Part shown: in pieces, positions 1-11,897 of the stretch
Layout of the letters: each line of letters begins with the position of its first letter
Position numbering within the stretch: the first letter of the stretch is position 1
Origin: Scolanthus callimorphus
Lineage: Eukaryota > Cnidaria > Anthozoa > Actiniaria > Edwardsiidae
DNA: 64,000 nt
NCBI GenBank assembly: GCA_033964015.1
Contig: CM066923.1
Location: 22,697,086-22,761,085, forward strand
Reading direction: 5' to 3'
Position numbers and translations under genes: made by a program
The notes under the pieces: generated by a model
The model's input: the letters and a program-made list of their open reading frames with translations, nothing else
What the model was told of the DNA's origin: nothing
Database searches by the model: none

Positions 1-724
1 CCCCGCCCGACGACATATGGGAGTCCCCCGTATGATGCCAGGTAACTTGAATGCTGAGTGGCACACGTTTAAGATTATTTCTCTATGTAAGGCTTTCTCG
101 TGTGGTATATCCATGAAAGCTCACAGATACGCACGCATTTCGACGAGTGAGCACGTTTTTATTGACTTTGAGCCCCTTTAAGCCCTAACCAAGGACTCTT
201 GAAATACACCGCTTCCAGCCTTATCCCAGTCACAGGCGGAACAGGCCAAACAAGCAACGCAAGAGATGGGAGACTTTATTTAGTTGGTGAGCCAACTCAA
301 CTCCAAGAGGGCTCCGCCTCTCAAGAGGAACGTCGGTGTTTTCCTAGATACGACAGTTTTGAATCCATATTTCTAATTTACAGAAAAGATCGGATTTCGG
401 ATATTTTCTTAACTGCAAACTTACTGAAAGGAAAACGTTTCTTCGAGTGATGATTCCCATATGATACCGTTGACTTCGTCAATGCTTAGTTTACCAGGCC
501 AATTACTGTGGTAAACAAATGAAATAATGCTCTGATCTTAACAACTTGTCCATATCTGTAGTTATTTACTTGAGCGCGAATTTTGAGGTTTAGGTTCAAT
601 TGTTTATATGTTCAATTTAATCAAGGCTCGCGTATAGGACTCTCTACAGTGACTTTGAAGTCTATATATTACAAAAAAAGAAACCCAAAATCGCAAGCAC
701 AAATAACTTATTCTTAAGGACGCT
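1..724. other. No supported gene
   Basis: A plus frame at 199-450 has no ATG start, no splice context and no recognisable domain. Otherwise AT-rich unique sequence. Confidence 0.5.
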
Positions 725-1856
725 TCATTATTAACCGGGGGGGGGGGGGGGGAGGGCTCCCATTTTTTTCAAACAAGCTAGAAGGCTAAAAAAAAATTAG
801 GACCCACCCCTTGAACATAACAAAAAAAATGTGACCCTCCCCCAGTCGTAGGTAAAAAAAATTGGGACCCTCACCCATGTAATTTATTTCTGAAAAACCT
901 GTCAGATAGACTATTGTCCGAGTGATGCAATGTCTCTTTCATTATTCTTAATAGCAGAAACACTTTTTTCTTACTTCTGTCAAAGCTAAGGAAACGCGGT
1001 TATTATTTGTCGCCTCGATTATTTACGTGAGGATTTTAAGTAATACGGGAACTATGCAGTGATCCTCCCTCTATAAGCACAATGATTAACGTGATCCCAC
1101 CTCTCCCGTCCCCTATTGACCTAGTACTGAAGACATTTTTCAGAAAAAGGGGGTCGCATACCTTTCGTTGCGCGCAAAGCGCGCCCGAATTTTGACAAAC
1201 GCCTTTCATCAAGCCTCAGAGAAAGGGTAGATGAACATGTTTTGTGTACGGTATAGTAAACAAAGCCTGTCAGGAGCCCATGAAGTACGCTACCTCAACT
1301 ATATAGGTTAGATGAAAGCTTTTATTGATGGGCTCCTGAGGCAACAAGGTTATATTATTCATGCGCACAACTGCGCGCCGCAAATGATGAAGTTATTAAT
1401 ATTCATGTGCGCGAAGCTGCGCAGCCCAACGGATGAATTTCTATGCTTGTAACGTCGAGCTCACGCTTACCTATGGGGTCTTCTCTCAGATATATAGTGA
1501 CTTGCCCGCCAGGCCTACATTGCAGGGCATTTTGGGAGAGTGCTTTTCCTCGTCAATATACACTTTGCACTTGTGAAGAGCGTCAGGATAGTGTCTTCAT
1601 TGGCCAAAGAGTATATTAGATGTCATTCTTTATGCGCGCTTCGCGCGCCATTTTTATAGAGAAGTTGCTGTCGAAATAACCACTATAGCCATCTGTTTTA
1701 GCCTCTTCATTGTCCAAATGTTGCTGAAAAAATTATGACCCTCCCCAAAAAGGAGTGAAAAAAATTTGGACCCTCCCTTTAGGCACGCGAAAAAATTTAG
1801 GACCCTCCCCACAAAAATAGGAGCCCCCCCCCCCCCCCCCCCCCGCTAAATAATGA
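725..1856. mobile_element. Related element with poly-G ends
   Basis: Ends TCATTATTAACC and (inverse) TCATTATTTAGC followed by 18-20 G. The interior shares CATCAAGCCTCAGAGAAAGG and AAAGCCTGTCAGGAGCCCA with the element at 50610-51516, plus a GCGCGC hairpin. No reading frame of note. Two imperfect AAATTGGGACCCTC-type repeats lie at each side. Confidence 0.7.
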
Positions 1857-1890
1857 CACGTTCCTTATGGAGTTGAATTTGGACCCTAAT

Positions 1891-2178
1891 GTGGGGGGAC
1901 GCTCTGGTGACAGCCACCGACGCATGCTAAAAGGAAATGGTGGTTTTATGCCTCAAAATCGCTTTTAGAGCGTTCAAATGTCGAAGGCATAGGTTGAAAA
2001 GACGAATAAGAAACGAATGCCAGTGTTATTTTGACAGATGCGTTTTTATAAAGCGAGATTAAGCTACTTTTATGTACGCGTGCGCGCCATTTCAGCCAAT
2101 CAGCGAAGGCTTTCAAATGGATGTCACCAGAGCCTCCCTTGCGAGGTTACGAGCCGGAGAGCTCTGGGTACGAGAATG
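1891..2178. mobile_element. MITE family 1, degraded copy
   Basis: Inner left motif CTCTGGTGACAGCCACCGAC at about 1902 and right end AGCTCTGGGTACGAGAATG to 2178 match family 1. The outer left end is missing, probably lost to the element at 725-1856. The interior is diverged. Confidence 0.6.
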
Positions 2179-2309
2179 ATTCCCCCAGAGCCCTGAATCT
2201 TGCCGCTGACCAAGAGATGACGGGCTCTGGATACGAGATTGTCCCGAAGCCCTCTCGGGCATCTTTGCGCATGTGCGTTCTGTATAAAAATGGCGGACAC
2301 ATAGTAAAC

Positions 2310-2530
2310 CATTCTCGAACCCAGAGCTCCCCGGCTCGTTTCCTCGCGGGGGAGGCTCTGGTGACAGCCACTGACGCATGCGCGAGATTTAATACAGAGC
2401 CGCTGAGAGAAAGACCTTTCAGCGCATGCTCCAACGCTCAAAATCAACCAATCAGCGATGGCCCTCAAATGGATGTCCCCAGAGCCTCCCCTGCGAGCAG
2501 ACGAGCTAGGGAGCTCTGGGTACGAGAATG
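2310..2530. mobile_element. MITE family 1 (9-bp TSD), full copy
   Basis: 221 bp with about 55-bp inverted ends: CATTCTCGAACCCAGAGCTC … GAGCTCTGGGTACGAGAATG. Flanked by a perfect 9-bp duplication ATAGTAAAC (2301-2309, 2531-2539). The 9-bp duplication and long ends point to a Mutator-like origin (inference). No coding capacity; the frames here are shadows. Confidence 0.9.
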
Positions 2531-2639
2531 ATAGTAAACCGTTCGATACGTTGCGCGCGATGATTGCGATCTAATATCATCTCGCAATGGATTGCGAGAC
2601 AAATTGTAGCAAACATTGCAACATTGTACCGTTTTCGTG

Positions 2640-3620
2640 TCATTCCTCCCTTCCGCTTGGAGTGATTTCTGCGTGACCACTACGAGATTGCATCTCATGT
2701 TGCTCCGCAACACTAGGCACCGTTGCCACCGAATTCTTACAGCACATTCTCAGTAACGCTTGCCTGAAATCACGCATTCTTGTCACGTAAACGAAGAAGT
2801 TGATTCCAGAATTCAAATACCTCAACCATTGTAGCGCAATCAGCAGTTCCTCGTTATATTTCGTCTCACATGCGTGACAATAAAACAGTAGCGTGATGTA
2901 TATGCCGTCCGGTGTCCACGTAGTGAGAGATATAATGGTGACAATAGCTAGCGTGACAGCTAGTCTTCTGTCACGCAACATCTTCTGGTCCGTCCTATTC
3001 CCTCCTTGCAATGGCCGACAAAATTTTACTTTCACTATCAAAGTGGTGTATGCGATCAATATGAGAGCTAAGCAAACAGGTATTAGGACTCTCGTGAAGG
3101 CAAACAAAGTCGGTTCCAAAACAGCAACTTTGTAAGTAAAGATGTATATTATAAATATAGCGATTGCAAAGATCCATGGCGACGCTATTAGGATAGCATA
3201 GAGGCCAGCCCCTTTTGCGCGATAGTAGTAAATAGGAAAGATGGTTACTAGAAAACGTTCCACAGCCACAGTAGCCAGCGTGAAGAGTGAGGCAGGACCT
3301 GCAAGGAACTGAAGCGTGCTGAATACATCAGTGGAGTGATTTTCTAGGGCAAGTGATATCATCTCGACTATACTGACTCCCACAAGAAAATCTGCAGTAC
3401 TTAGGCTAGCGAGTAGAAAGTACGGTTTTCTGCGCAGGCGTCGAGTTCTGAGAAATACCACGAGGCAGATGACATTGGTAATAAGAATTAGGATGGACAC
3501 CATAGCATAGCTAGAGAGACTGATAGCGAACCGCGCAGATGTGTTGGTTCTCGGTGGTTTGTTAGACGTGTTGGTGGATCCGCTTGTGTTGAATGTTAGG
3601 TTTGTGTTAGTGAGCATCAT
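2640..3620 (-). CDS. Rhodopsin-family (class A) G-protein-coupled receptor, single exon
   Basis: Intact 326-residue frame from ATG at 3620 to TGA at 2640; a second Met follows at once. Seven hydrophobic segments are visible at about residues 36-58, 68-90, 100-122, 140-163, 172-197, 219-243 and 258-280. Class A landmarks: Asn in TM1 (TNVICLVV), LSTAD in TM2, ERF in place of DRY at the end of TM3, TTWTP in TM6, and NSGINFFVY in place of NPxxY in TM7. The N-terminus carries four N-glycosylation sequons (N7, N11, N17, N26). The tail has a CC pair (293-294) that could be palmitoylated. Oddity: no Cys at the usual top-of-TM3 site, so the canonical extracellular disulfide seems absent. Intronless receptors like this are common in anthozoan lineage-specific expansions. 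The ligand cannot be told; small-molecule and peptide ligands are both possible. Expected location is the plasma membrane. Confidence 0.93.
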   Translation of the reverse strand: MMLTNTNLTFNTSGSTNTSNKPPRTNTSARFAISLSSYAMVSILILITNVICLVVFLRTRRLRRKPYFLLASLSTADFLVGVSIVEMISLALENHSTDVFSTLQFLAGPASLFTLATVAVERFLVTIFPIYYYRAKGAGLYAILIASPWIFAIAIFIIYIFTYKVAVLEPTLFAFTRVLIPVCLALILIAYTTLIVKVKFCRPLQGGNRTDQKMLRDRRLAVTLAIVTIISLTTWTPDGIYITLLFYCHACETKYNEELLIALQWLRYLNSGINFFVYVTRMRDFRQALLRMCCKNSVATVPSVAEQHEMQSRSGHAEITPSGREE

Positions 3621-3839
3621 GTCTCCTGAAACATAGATAACGCAGCATGTAATTTTGCGATATTAATAAGAACAGAGCTCTGATTGGTCGGCGCCGTGTA
3701 TAATGGCTAATGTAATAAAATATCGTTAAAAAAAGATAATGGCAGTGCACACGCGCAGATATCAGATATCGCAGATATCAGCTATACTGTGCGATCAGAC
3801 TTGACGGAAAAATCCCTCGAAATGATTACGGTCGAGGTG

Positions 3840-4075
3840 CGAAAACCCAATTCCAAACCATTATTTCTACCTGGTATCGACCACCAGGAAGCCCAGCAAA
3901 ACTCTTTCAAGATTTTGAGAATCCATGGGAAACTGAATTTCCCAAGGCACATGCATGGGAAGTGTCCGGATAGCCATCAGAAATCCGAAGACTTCCCGCT
4001 CGTCTACCATGGGAAATTCAGCTTTTCCGATAGATATGTTTCTGCAGAAATTCCCTGTGCTCCCACACACACACT
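3840..4075. repeat. GGGAAATTCAGCTTTTCC palindromic repeat, copy 1
   Basis: Related copies at 46010-46140 and 59285-59455. Each has inverted blocks around GGGAAATTC / GAATTTCCC and TTTCTGCAGAAA ends. Confidence 0.65.
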
Positions 4076-4275
4076 TCCCTAAAAAATGAAATAGAATAAA
4101 AGCAAAAAAAAGAATACCCTGAATCTTGTATCCAGGCAAGGGGACGGTGAATACATAAGTTGTGGGGATAAAATGTTTGTTTTATTCTTTTTGGAAGATA
4201 ACACGGTGCGAATGTGCCTCACGTGTCCATTCTGAGAACTAGTCCATACAGCTATTTTAATTAACTAGGCTGTCG

Positions 4276-4477
4276 CATTCTCTTACCCAGAGCTCCCCGG
4301 CTCGTCTTCTCGCGGGGGAGGCTCTGGTGACAGCCATTGATACAGAGCCGTTGAGAGAAAGATCTTTCTGCGCAGGCACCAACGTTCAAAACCAGCCAAT
4401 CAGCAACGGTCCTCAAAATGGATGTCACCAGAGCCTCCCTTCGAGGAGACGAGCCGGGGAGCTCTGGTAGGAGAATG
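4276..4477. mobile_element. MITE family 1, copy with 9-bp TSD
   Basis: 202 bp with the same inverted ends (CATTCTCTTACCCAGAGCTC … AGCTCTGGTAGGAGAATG) and a perfect 9-bp duplication AGGCTGTCG at 4267-4275 and 4478-4486. The interior has lost about 15 bp compared with the copy at 2310. Confidence 0.9.
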
Positions 4478-4486
4478 AGGCTGTCG

Positions 4487-6334
4487 GGCTTGTGAGCGCT
4501 CAAATTAAGCCTGCGCGTCAAGACCAAACGGGAGTATGGGCACAAAGACAACTATTATCCTATTTTGATGATACCTGGTCTGGTCTGGTATGGCTGTTAT
4601 AATTTGGGCGCGCACGGCCATTATACTATACTCACTGGCCTCATCAGTGTGAATATAAGGCACCGACTCATTGGAATATTCACCATCGTTGGCTCTACTC
4701 GAGCAGGTGGGGGCGCTTCTAACGTCCTTGTACTTTCATTCGCTTGTGTTTTCATCTCTTTGTTCTCCCGGGGCCTGACGGCGCCTTTTTTCGCTGTTCC
4801 CACCCACCCTCCCTCCCCCACTTCGTTTTCAGGTAATCACTGGGCTCGTCAGGTCTCTTTTCCATAACTTAGATGCGCACAAGGAGACTAGTGATGATAT
4901 AGAACTATTCTAAGGTTACATTTGCGCTAAGAATATAGCACGGAAATTAAAAACGATATCGCACTGCTGGTCGCGCAACAACGAGGGCGATGTCGCCTTT
5001 TTTGAGTGCTATTTTCGCAGCGGAATCTACTGACTGAAGATTTGAATATACTCGAATCGTATGATGTCTCGTCCTTAGATATCATACCGATACCGAATAT
5101 CGCCAAGGAGTCACAGGAACTAATTCCTTCGAATTCCCAGCTGACTTTACTAGCTCAGTCTAGAGCATTATTGGCACATGATCATCAAAGCCAACAATCG
5201 TAGGTTGCGAATCCACATGGAGTCACTTTGATTTTTTCCTTTTTTCTTTCGAAGGAATTTATACCTTTGACTCAGTGGCGATTTGCTAGAATTTTCACCA
5301 GCATAGACATAATTATCTCGGCACGCGGAAAGAGGTATTCACATCAAATCGGTACCAATGAGGCATGCTCATTTCAGGCTTTGATGCATATTTATCAAAT
5401 GGCATTCACTCAGTCCCCTCAACACAGTTCGCAACACAAGTTGGAGGCGATAGACGTTTCACGCCAATCCCACCTCCCCTGGTGGCGGTTGACATCGGAT
5501 ACTAGGATACTATTTCGCTCGAGGCAGCACTGCTCTAAGCAATACTTACATGCTGTAAAGCCGCCGTGGTTAGCATCTCATCACTCTTCATTCATTCCAT
5601 TCATCATCTACACGGCACTCAACTTTACGTTGTGAACTTTACATTCAAATGTTTGACTTTCGTATAAAAGAAAGTATCATCGGGCAGAAATGGTATTGTT
5701 CTTTTGGACATCATTAACTTCCGCGTATAAATTAACCCTCTGGCTGTGCATTAGAAATTCATAAGTGAACCCGATGTGACCTGATTGGCTAGCGTTTAAC
5801 AGTGGCTCCCTAAAGCAATTCCCTGAACTCATAAACATGCAAAATCACCTCAACGCAGCATGTCTCATTCTTGGTTTAACTTAAATGTTGTTTTTTTGGC
5901 ACTCATTATAAACTCGATCGTGGAGGGACATTCGAATTTGCCTTTTACACGGTGCTCGTGCGCTTTTCTTTCCCTCTGTTCGATGCAATGACTACTTATA
6001 ATCAGGCAAATTATCTAGTAATTATTTGAAAATTATTTCTCTGGGAAATTTTTTACAATTAATTCCACGTAAAAGAGACCTGTTTGTCTAGGGTCCAGAA
6101 ACCAAATGTAAATACCGACGTCTTTCAAGGTCTTGCCCGAGTTTTCCACATTTTTCTCAAAGCACACTAAAATCGCGTCGCATAAATTTATAGGCTGGGG
6201 TGGGCTCACCACCAGTCCACCACGACAGACCCGGAATACAGCATTACGTTTGACCATCGAAAATACCGAACTCCAGATTAACTGGTTTTTTGGCCAAATG
6301 CCATTTGCCATTTCCTTCATGGTGGGTTTCGAGC
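4487..6334. other. No supported gene
   Basis: Two plus frames (5006-5203 and 5228-5635) are open but start without ATG and match nothing I know. A CT-rich tract ends in a possible TTTTCAG acceptor at about 4832. No repeats of note. Confidence 0.45.
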
Positions 6335-6685
6335 CCGGGGGGGGGGGGGGGGGACTCCATAAAAATAGACGGGAGTGCTCGTCGGGAAAATTGATTTTAA
6401 CCCTAAGGGATAGCAGATTGGGTATGGTCAACAGTGAATTTTAACCCTAAAGATAGCAAATTGGATGTGGAAAATCCTTATGTCATTGCGGTCCTTGTAA
6501 TTACCATCAAGTTGAAACAATTTATTCTATTATCGCTTGAATTTCTAGGTCACCTTTGGTGTGAGACCCCCTAAGGGATAGCAAACTCTTTGGATGCCCC
6601 CCTAAGAGATAGCAGTTGGGTGAATTTTATACCCTAAGGGATAGGACGAGCACCCCCGTCTATTTTTATGGGAGTCCCCCCCGGA
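6335..6685. mobile_element. MITE with GGGGGGACTCC ends
   Basis: Left end GGGGGGACTCCATAAAAATA and right end TATTTTTATGGGAGTCCCCC are inverse for about 40 bp including CTCGTC/GACGAG. The interior repeats CCCTAAGGGATAGCA five times. Confidence 0.78.
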
Positions 6686-6949
6686 CTTCCGAGATCTCTC
6701 GCTCGATATTATGATTTCAAAGTAGATGAAACAATCCATCGATGCATTAGCCTGCCTAGTCGGAACTACTGTGGTGTTACTAATAAATGTCTCGCACCAT
6801 GTAAGGAACTTCACTATTAATGTTTCATTTACTCAGTGGCAAAGGCATGGCTCTAAAACGAGTGCCTGGTTTTTGGTAACTTCGTTATTTTTCAACAAAA
6901 ATCTTTCAAACTTGGCCCACAAACTAATTTTGGAATTCTGATTTCCTTT

Positions 6950-7385
6950 GAGTTGTTGCCATGGCAACGATGTCACGTGACTCACAGTCTGCCATTTTGG
7001 ATGAAATTTTTAGCGCCCGTGCAAGTATGCAAAGAAGAATAAAATAGAACTTTCTTTTCAGCATAATGCGTCATACCCCAGTCATACAAATCTCTGTAAA
7101 ATTTTCAATTTTTAGACTCTGCTTTCTATGATCAGCCGACATGGCATTTGGCATAACGAAAATTGAAAGGATTACTAATGTGAGGATACTCTTTCTAGTG
7201 CCAGTATATGATTTTCAGTCAGTTTAATTTTAAGACATGTGAATTTGCGGCGGCCATTTTAGAAAAAGTTCTATTTCACCTTTTCCTGTCTGTCTTCAAA
7301 ATGTCTAAATAAAAAATCCAAGATGGCTGCCACTGAGTCACGTGCTAAGCGTTTCCATGGTAACAAAATATGTTAAAATATAGCT
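6950..7385. repeat. Repeat with GTTGCCATGGCAAC / GTCACGTGAC ends
   Basis: Inverted ends around TTGTTGCCATGGCAACG and CGTTTCCATGGTAACAA, each next to TCACGTG and CCAAGATGGC-type blocks. The interior 7060-7270 recurs at 53925-54131 (GCCGACATGGCATTTGGCAT). A third end-like piece is at 21088-21150. Confidence 0.72.
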
Positions 7386-7689
7386 CTTGTTGAAATTATT
7401 GTACTGACCAATTTTGACGATGATCCATAAAGTATAGAACACGAGTTATGAAGAATAATCCCTTTTTTCAGGCAAATGGGTTATACCACTGAGCAGTCGC
7501 AGGCGCTCATGCAGTCGTTAATGACAAAAAGCAGAAGCTCAATAATGAGCTTTTGCAAAAGGTAGGTATCAGCGTGATAAGCGCGTATAAAAAAATAGCG
7601 GATCATTTTCGATATGTTCGCGTTAATGTCAAGAATTAGTAATTAGCATAAAAAGGCGAAAAACGTTAGCAAGCATAATTAACACTTAT

Positions 7690-8235
7690 TGGATGAGGTT
7701 GAGCATGATAGTGAGATTTGGCAACGCCGAGGTTTGTGTTATCTGCCGAAGCGAAGCTGAGGCGGATAACACTAACTCGAGGCGTTGACAAATCTCACTA
7801 TCATGCGATAACCGAATTCAATAATTGTTTTATTATTCAGCAACCAAGAATTCTTACCTAGCTAAACGAAGTCAGCGATGAGGCCGTGCACGGCGACACG
7901 GTTTTTCAACTTCATCTTACGTCTATTGGTATTTTCCTTTTGTATTCAATTCAAATAGCCATAGTTGATGTTTAGATATCCTGAGCAATGATCTCTTAGC
8001 AAAGATCAAAACAGATTCAACGAGAATATTCGCAAAACCGGCTTTCAATTCGGAAATGAAAACCAAGATGGCGGCCAAACCTATTGGCTTGCGTTATGAC
8101 GTCATTAGAGTGCATCAATCCTAATGTCTGTAGTATGACGTCAGGCACTGCGCGCCAACAATGTTTCGCTGCGTACTCTTAGCCAATCAGAACCGAGATA
8201 GTGGCATGGCTGAATAATAATTAAACTTGCATACG
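7690..8235. mobile_element. Palindrome-ended repeat
   Basis: A strong inverted pair at 7705-7815 (CATGATAGTGAGATTTG with CAAATCTCACTATCATG) is followed by a 400-bp unique part ending in CTGAATAATAATTAA. The start TTATTGGATGAGG and later GAATTCAATAATTG look like paired borders. No frame of note. Confidence 0.55.
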
Positions 8236-10362
8236 GGTGATAACCAGTGATAATTCGGGCGATAATTCATCTGCTCAAATCAGTGGTATTTAGTACAGGG
8301 AGTACATCGATATGGGAGTAGAAAAGTTAAGGCCAACTTGAGCCTGAATTAGATCTTTCTTTTTTGCAGTTTTGGCATGGCTCATGCCTTGTTACCAATT
8401 CAAACATTAATCCAAGTCGAAATTGTACATGATAAGCGGCTAAGCCGCGAGGCCCTGTTGACATGACGAAAACTTGACTCGGGGATCGCGCCACCGCCTG
8501 ACCGAGCTAACTTCAACACGTGTTTATATGGAAAGAAATAAAGCTGGCGTCAGATAAGCCACCCCGGCCTTTTAGTAGTTTGAAATATTCTTCAGTTCCA
8601 GCAGGATCAAACCATTGGCATAATTAATCAAGCTTAAGCAAAGAAAGTCATAAATATAAGCGCGAAGGAGGTTTTGGATGCGCCATCTTAATTTGCATAG
8701 ATTTTGACATTTTATTCCTTATTTCTAAGCACTAAATGATTCGTTTGAGATGCTTTCAAACACACTCGACAGTGTGTTTCTTCATCAGGGGATTTCCAAA
8801 CACCTCGGAGTCAGTCAAAAAATGTCGGCTTTCTCGAAAATCTTTGTTTGAGTATTACTACAAAAAAGGGATTTCACTTACACCCTAATCGACGTTTAAT
8901 TATCACGATTTCAGAGAAAGAAGAGCTAGCCTTCTCGATAGCTGGAAGGTCTCTAAACGACGATCCTGCATTTGCTTGGCACATCGGAAAAAGTGGCCTC
9001 GGCTCGGCTAGTTTAAACGGCTCGTCGACTTTAAAGAAATACGAAAAGCTGGTTCTCTCGGGGCAAATATTTTCTTATTAACAGAGCATTTTACAATACC
9101 GTGCAATTAAATTGCCTGAATGTTTCAGTAGATTTTAAAGATGTAATTCACATTTGTTACGAATTCGAAACAAAACGTTTACAAACCGGCTTAATGAATT
9201 TTACCAAGAAGAACCATTTTCTGTAATAACATACATCGTAGTTCATTATAGCCAAGAAACAGAATCGACAAAATAAATAACATATTTGTCCAGCAGAATA
9301 TATTTTTAGCATTGTTAAGCATAGTCGAGTGCAGTTTTCGTGACCGGTTTTACTCACTTCAGAATACAGCCGATGCTTTCGCTCCTGTCTACTTTAGAAA
9401 CTTTAAAACGTCGGTTCTTCTCTGATGATTGCACTTTAAACGCTAACGAGGCCGCTAGAACGAAAGTGGCTTTGATTCAATCAATTGTTTTGTTGTAGTT
9501 TCCTGTTAAATTGGATACTACTCTTACGCCAAAAGCCGCCGATTATTATCTGATGTTTTATTGTTCTATGAGCACTTGAAATTGCCTTTCCCATATGATG
9601 CACCTGTAATCTTATGATGACTTTTTTAAGGAAAGAGTTAAAAGCAGTTTTAATGAAGAGCTTCGTTTGATACGATTGATAAATTACTCAACTCAAATCA
9701 TATTCTTTACTTGTTTCATTTTGATCCAGAGAAAATATCGCATAACTAGCCGGGTAGACTTTAAATTTAGATTTGTTTGGGCAATAAGTTATTTAGCGTT
9801 TACCTGGTCTACTTGTGAGCGATTTGCCAAGCATCAAAAGTATCATAATTATGGATAAGAATTTCGCAATAATTCAATTTCAATGTAAACATGGCAAAAC
9901 CGCGTCTCTCTTAAACAGCAGCAGTTCAAATAAAAATTAGTTAGTGTTTTTTTTTTAAATACAGATTATCATCGAAGCAATCTGTTTTATCATTATGACA
10001 TTAGCCTGCTAGTGGCTCTAAACTGGTTTATAGAAATTTCGTTTTAAATTCCAGGTTCCATGTGGTGAGTAAAAATCGAGGAAAGGGAGGGGGCGGAACA
10101 TTTCCGAATAAGTCCACAGGAGACCCGTCGTACAGGCCGATGCAGCAATATCGATGGGTTTAGTATCATCTGCTTCTCCATCATATCATGGCGAGAAGAT
10201 TATCCCACATTTTATTCCGAGTGAACCATTTCCTCCCTAAAGGAGAACCTTAGGGAGAACCAAATACAAATTGGTTTTCCTAATGGAAATGCTGAAATTT
10301 TATTTGTACACTATAGTTAGCAATAATTTGTATTTTAGAGTATGATAGTTTTGCAGTATAAC
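8236..10362. other. Unique AT-rich DNA, no supported gene
   Basis: Short open frames only (for example plus 8848-9081). No repeat structure seen except a near-palindrome at 8755-8785 (CAAACACACTCGACAGTGTG). Confidence 0.5.
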
Positions 10363-10481
10363 AATGTAGTTGATGTTCGCGGGCGTAAACATATTTTGGG
10401 CCCGACTCAGGCTCATTTTAGCCCGAGCGCAACTGAGAAGGGCCCAAAACATATTTACGGCCAAGAACATCAACTACATTA
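10363..10481. mobile_element. Short foldback repeat
   Basis: AATGTAGTTGATGTTCG pairs with (C)GAACATCAACTACATT, and AACATATTTTGGGCCC pairs with GGGCCCAAAACATATTT. About 119 bp, hairpin with a 15-bp centre. Confidence 0.75.
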
Positions 10482-11528
10482 CTACTTTGGAGAGCATTGA
10501 GTAAAAAAGCGAGAATTTATGGCGACCAACATAACGCCGATTGACTCGCGCGGGCTATAATATAATAGAGCCCGTCAAATGATCACTAGAGCCCGGATAA
10601 TACGCCACAATGCTCGCCAAAGTTATAATAATGGATTGTTAATATTTGTCAGGGACATCATATCAAGAAAATTTCGCCCAAAACTGTCGTTTTGCCGACG
10701 TTGCAAAACTTCCTTATTAGGAATTCCCCCTTACCTTATTTGGAAGGTCTGTAAGTACTTTTCCTCATGTCTTTGCGAAAAAATTTACCAAAACTTGCAG
10801 ATACTCGAGAACAATCATTCTCTTGGTCGCCATTTTGTTTTTACCCCCCGCCGAGGGGCCTGAGACACGTTTTGAACACCACAGGCAACCCGCGCGGATT
10901 TGCCATAAAAACGACAGCACTTTCTTGATATACACCGACCGCTCCTCCTCGTTCAAGCGGCTTATGTTGCTCTGCTTGCAGGTGTTTCTAACTTTTCAAA
11001 GTCCCAAAATATTTTTTGATTAAGTATTGTATTTTAATACCTTTATTCATCGGCGGCTGAGCCACTATTTCCCGGTCCCTAACGCTATTATTACCTCCTA
11101 TTGATGATTGTTAGTACCATTTTTGGTGACAGAAAATGTTGTGACAATTGTAACAATTGTTCCCGCTGAAATGTGTCGTTTTCTAAAATTATCTTATATG
11201 GCAGTTTTGTTCTTGCCATATTTAGAATTCCAGAAGTTTTCCTAAATCATTTCTTACTCTAAATTGCCGAAAAGAATGTCAAAACTTGCAGAGAAACACT
11301 GGTGTAGGCTTTGTTTTGTTTTGGCCCAAAAGAGCCTGGAACCGCAACACAGGTAACCCACGTCACGCACGTGTAGGCATTGACAAAATACACATCTTTC
11401 TCGATATGCTGGCAAAATCGCGGCTTACTGAGACTAAAACAAGGCCTTAGCTCGTGAAAGATAGAGTTTCTCTGGTATGGATGTTTTAATTCAAAAGTGC
11501 AGCTCAATGCGATTGGCTATACATTTAC

Positions 11529-11890
11529 CAAGAGAAAATGATCCCCAGAGAACGCAACCCCAACACACGGATCTCTTTCCATGACAGTGGCAGAAGAGCT
11601 TGACACTTTCTATTTTTTAGAACAGGGAGCTAATTTAAATGGCGCCTTCTGATTGGACGTGTCCTAGCAACAGGCATCACTGTGAGGATGCATGTGTGAC
11701 GAGCATGCTACGTGACGCTGCACTGTTGCTGTTCTCATAATATGATTGGCTGATACGCTGCTTGCATCAACACGCGCGCGCTTCTAAACCAACGGAAAAC
11801 AGTTCGAATGCGCGTGCAATTCCCAACGTAAATCTATCTGCCACTCAGATGGGTCATGGGGTTGCGTTCTCTGGGGATCATTTTCTCTTG
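11529..11890. mobile_element. hAT-like MITE with perfect 34-bp inverted ends
   Basis: Begins CAAGAGAAAATGATCCCCAG and ends with its exact reverse complement; 34 bp of the ends pair without mismatch (11529-11562 with 11857-11890). Flanked by CATTTAC at 11522-11528 and 11891-11897 (eight bases with one mismatch). CA…TG ends and an 8-bp duplication fit hAT elements. Confidence 0.85.
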
Positions 11891-11897
11891 CATTTAC

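Noticed and set aside
2121..2531. Several overlapping frames on both strands, up to 136 codons
   Set aside because: They lie over MITE family 1 copies; the same frames recur at 4.3 and 59.9 kb with the repeat.
4996..5203. Possible plus-strand terminal exon after TTTTCGCAG, about 66 codons
   Set aside because: Composition looks coding, but there is no ATG, no partner exon and no recognisable domain.
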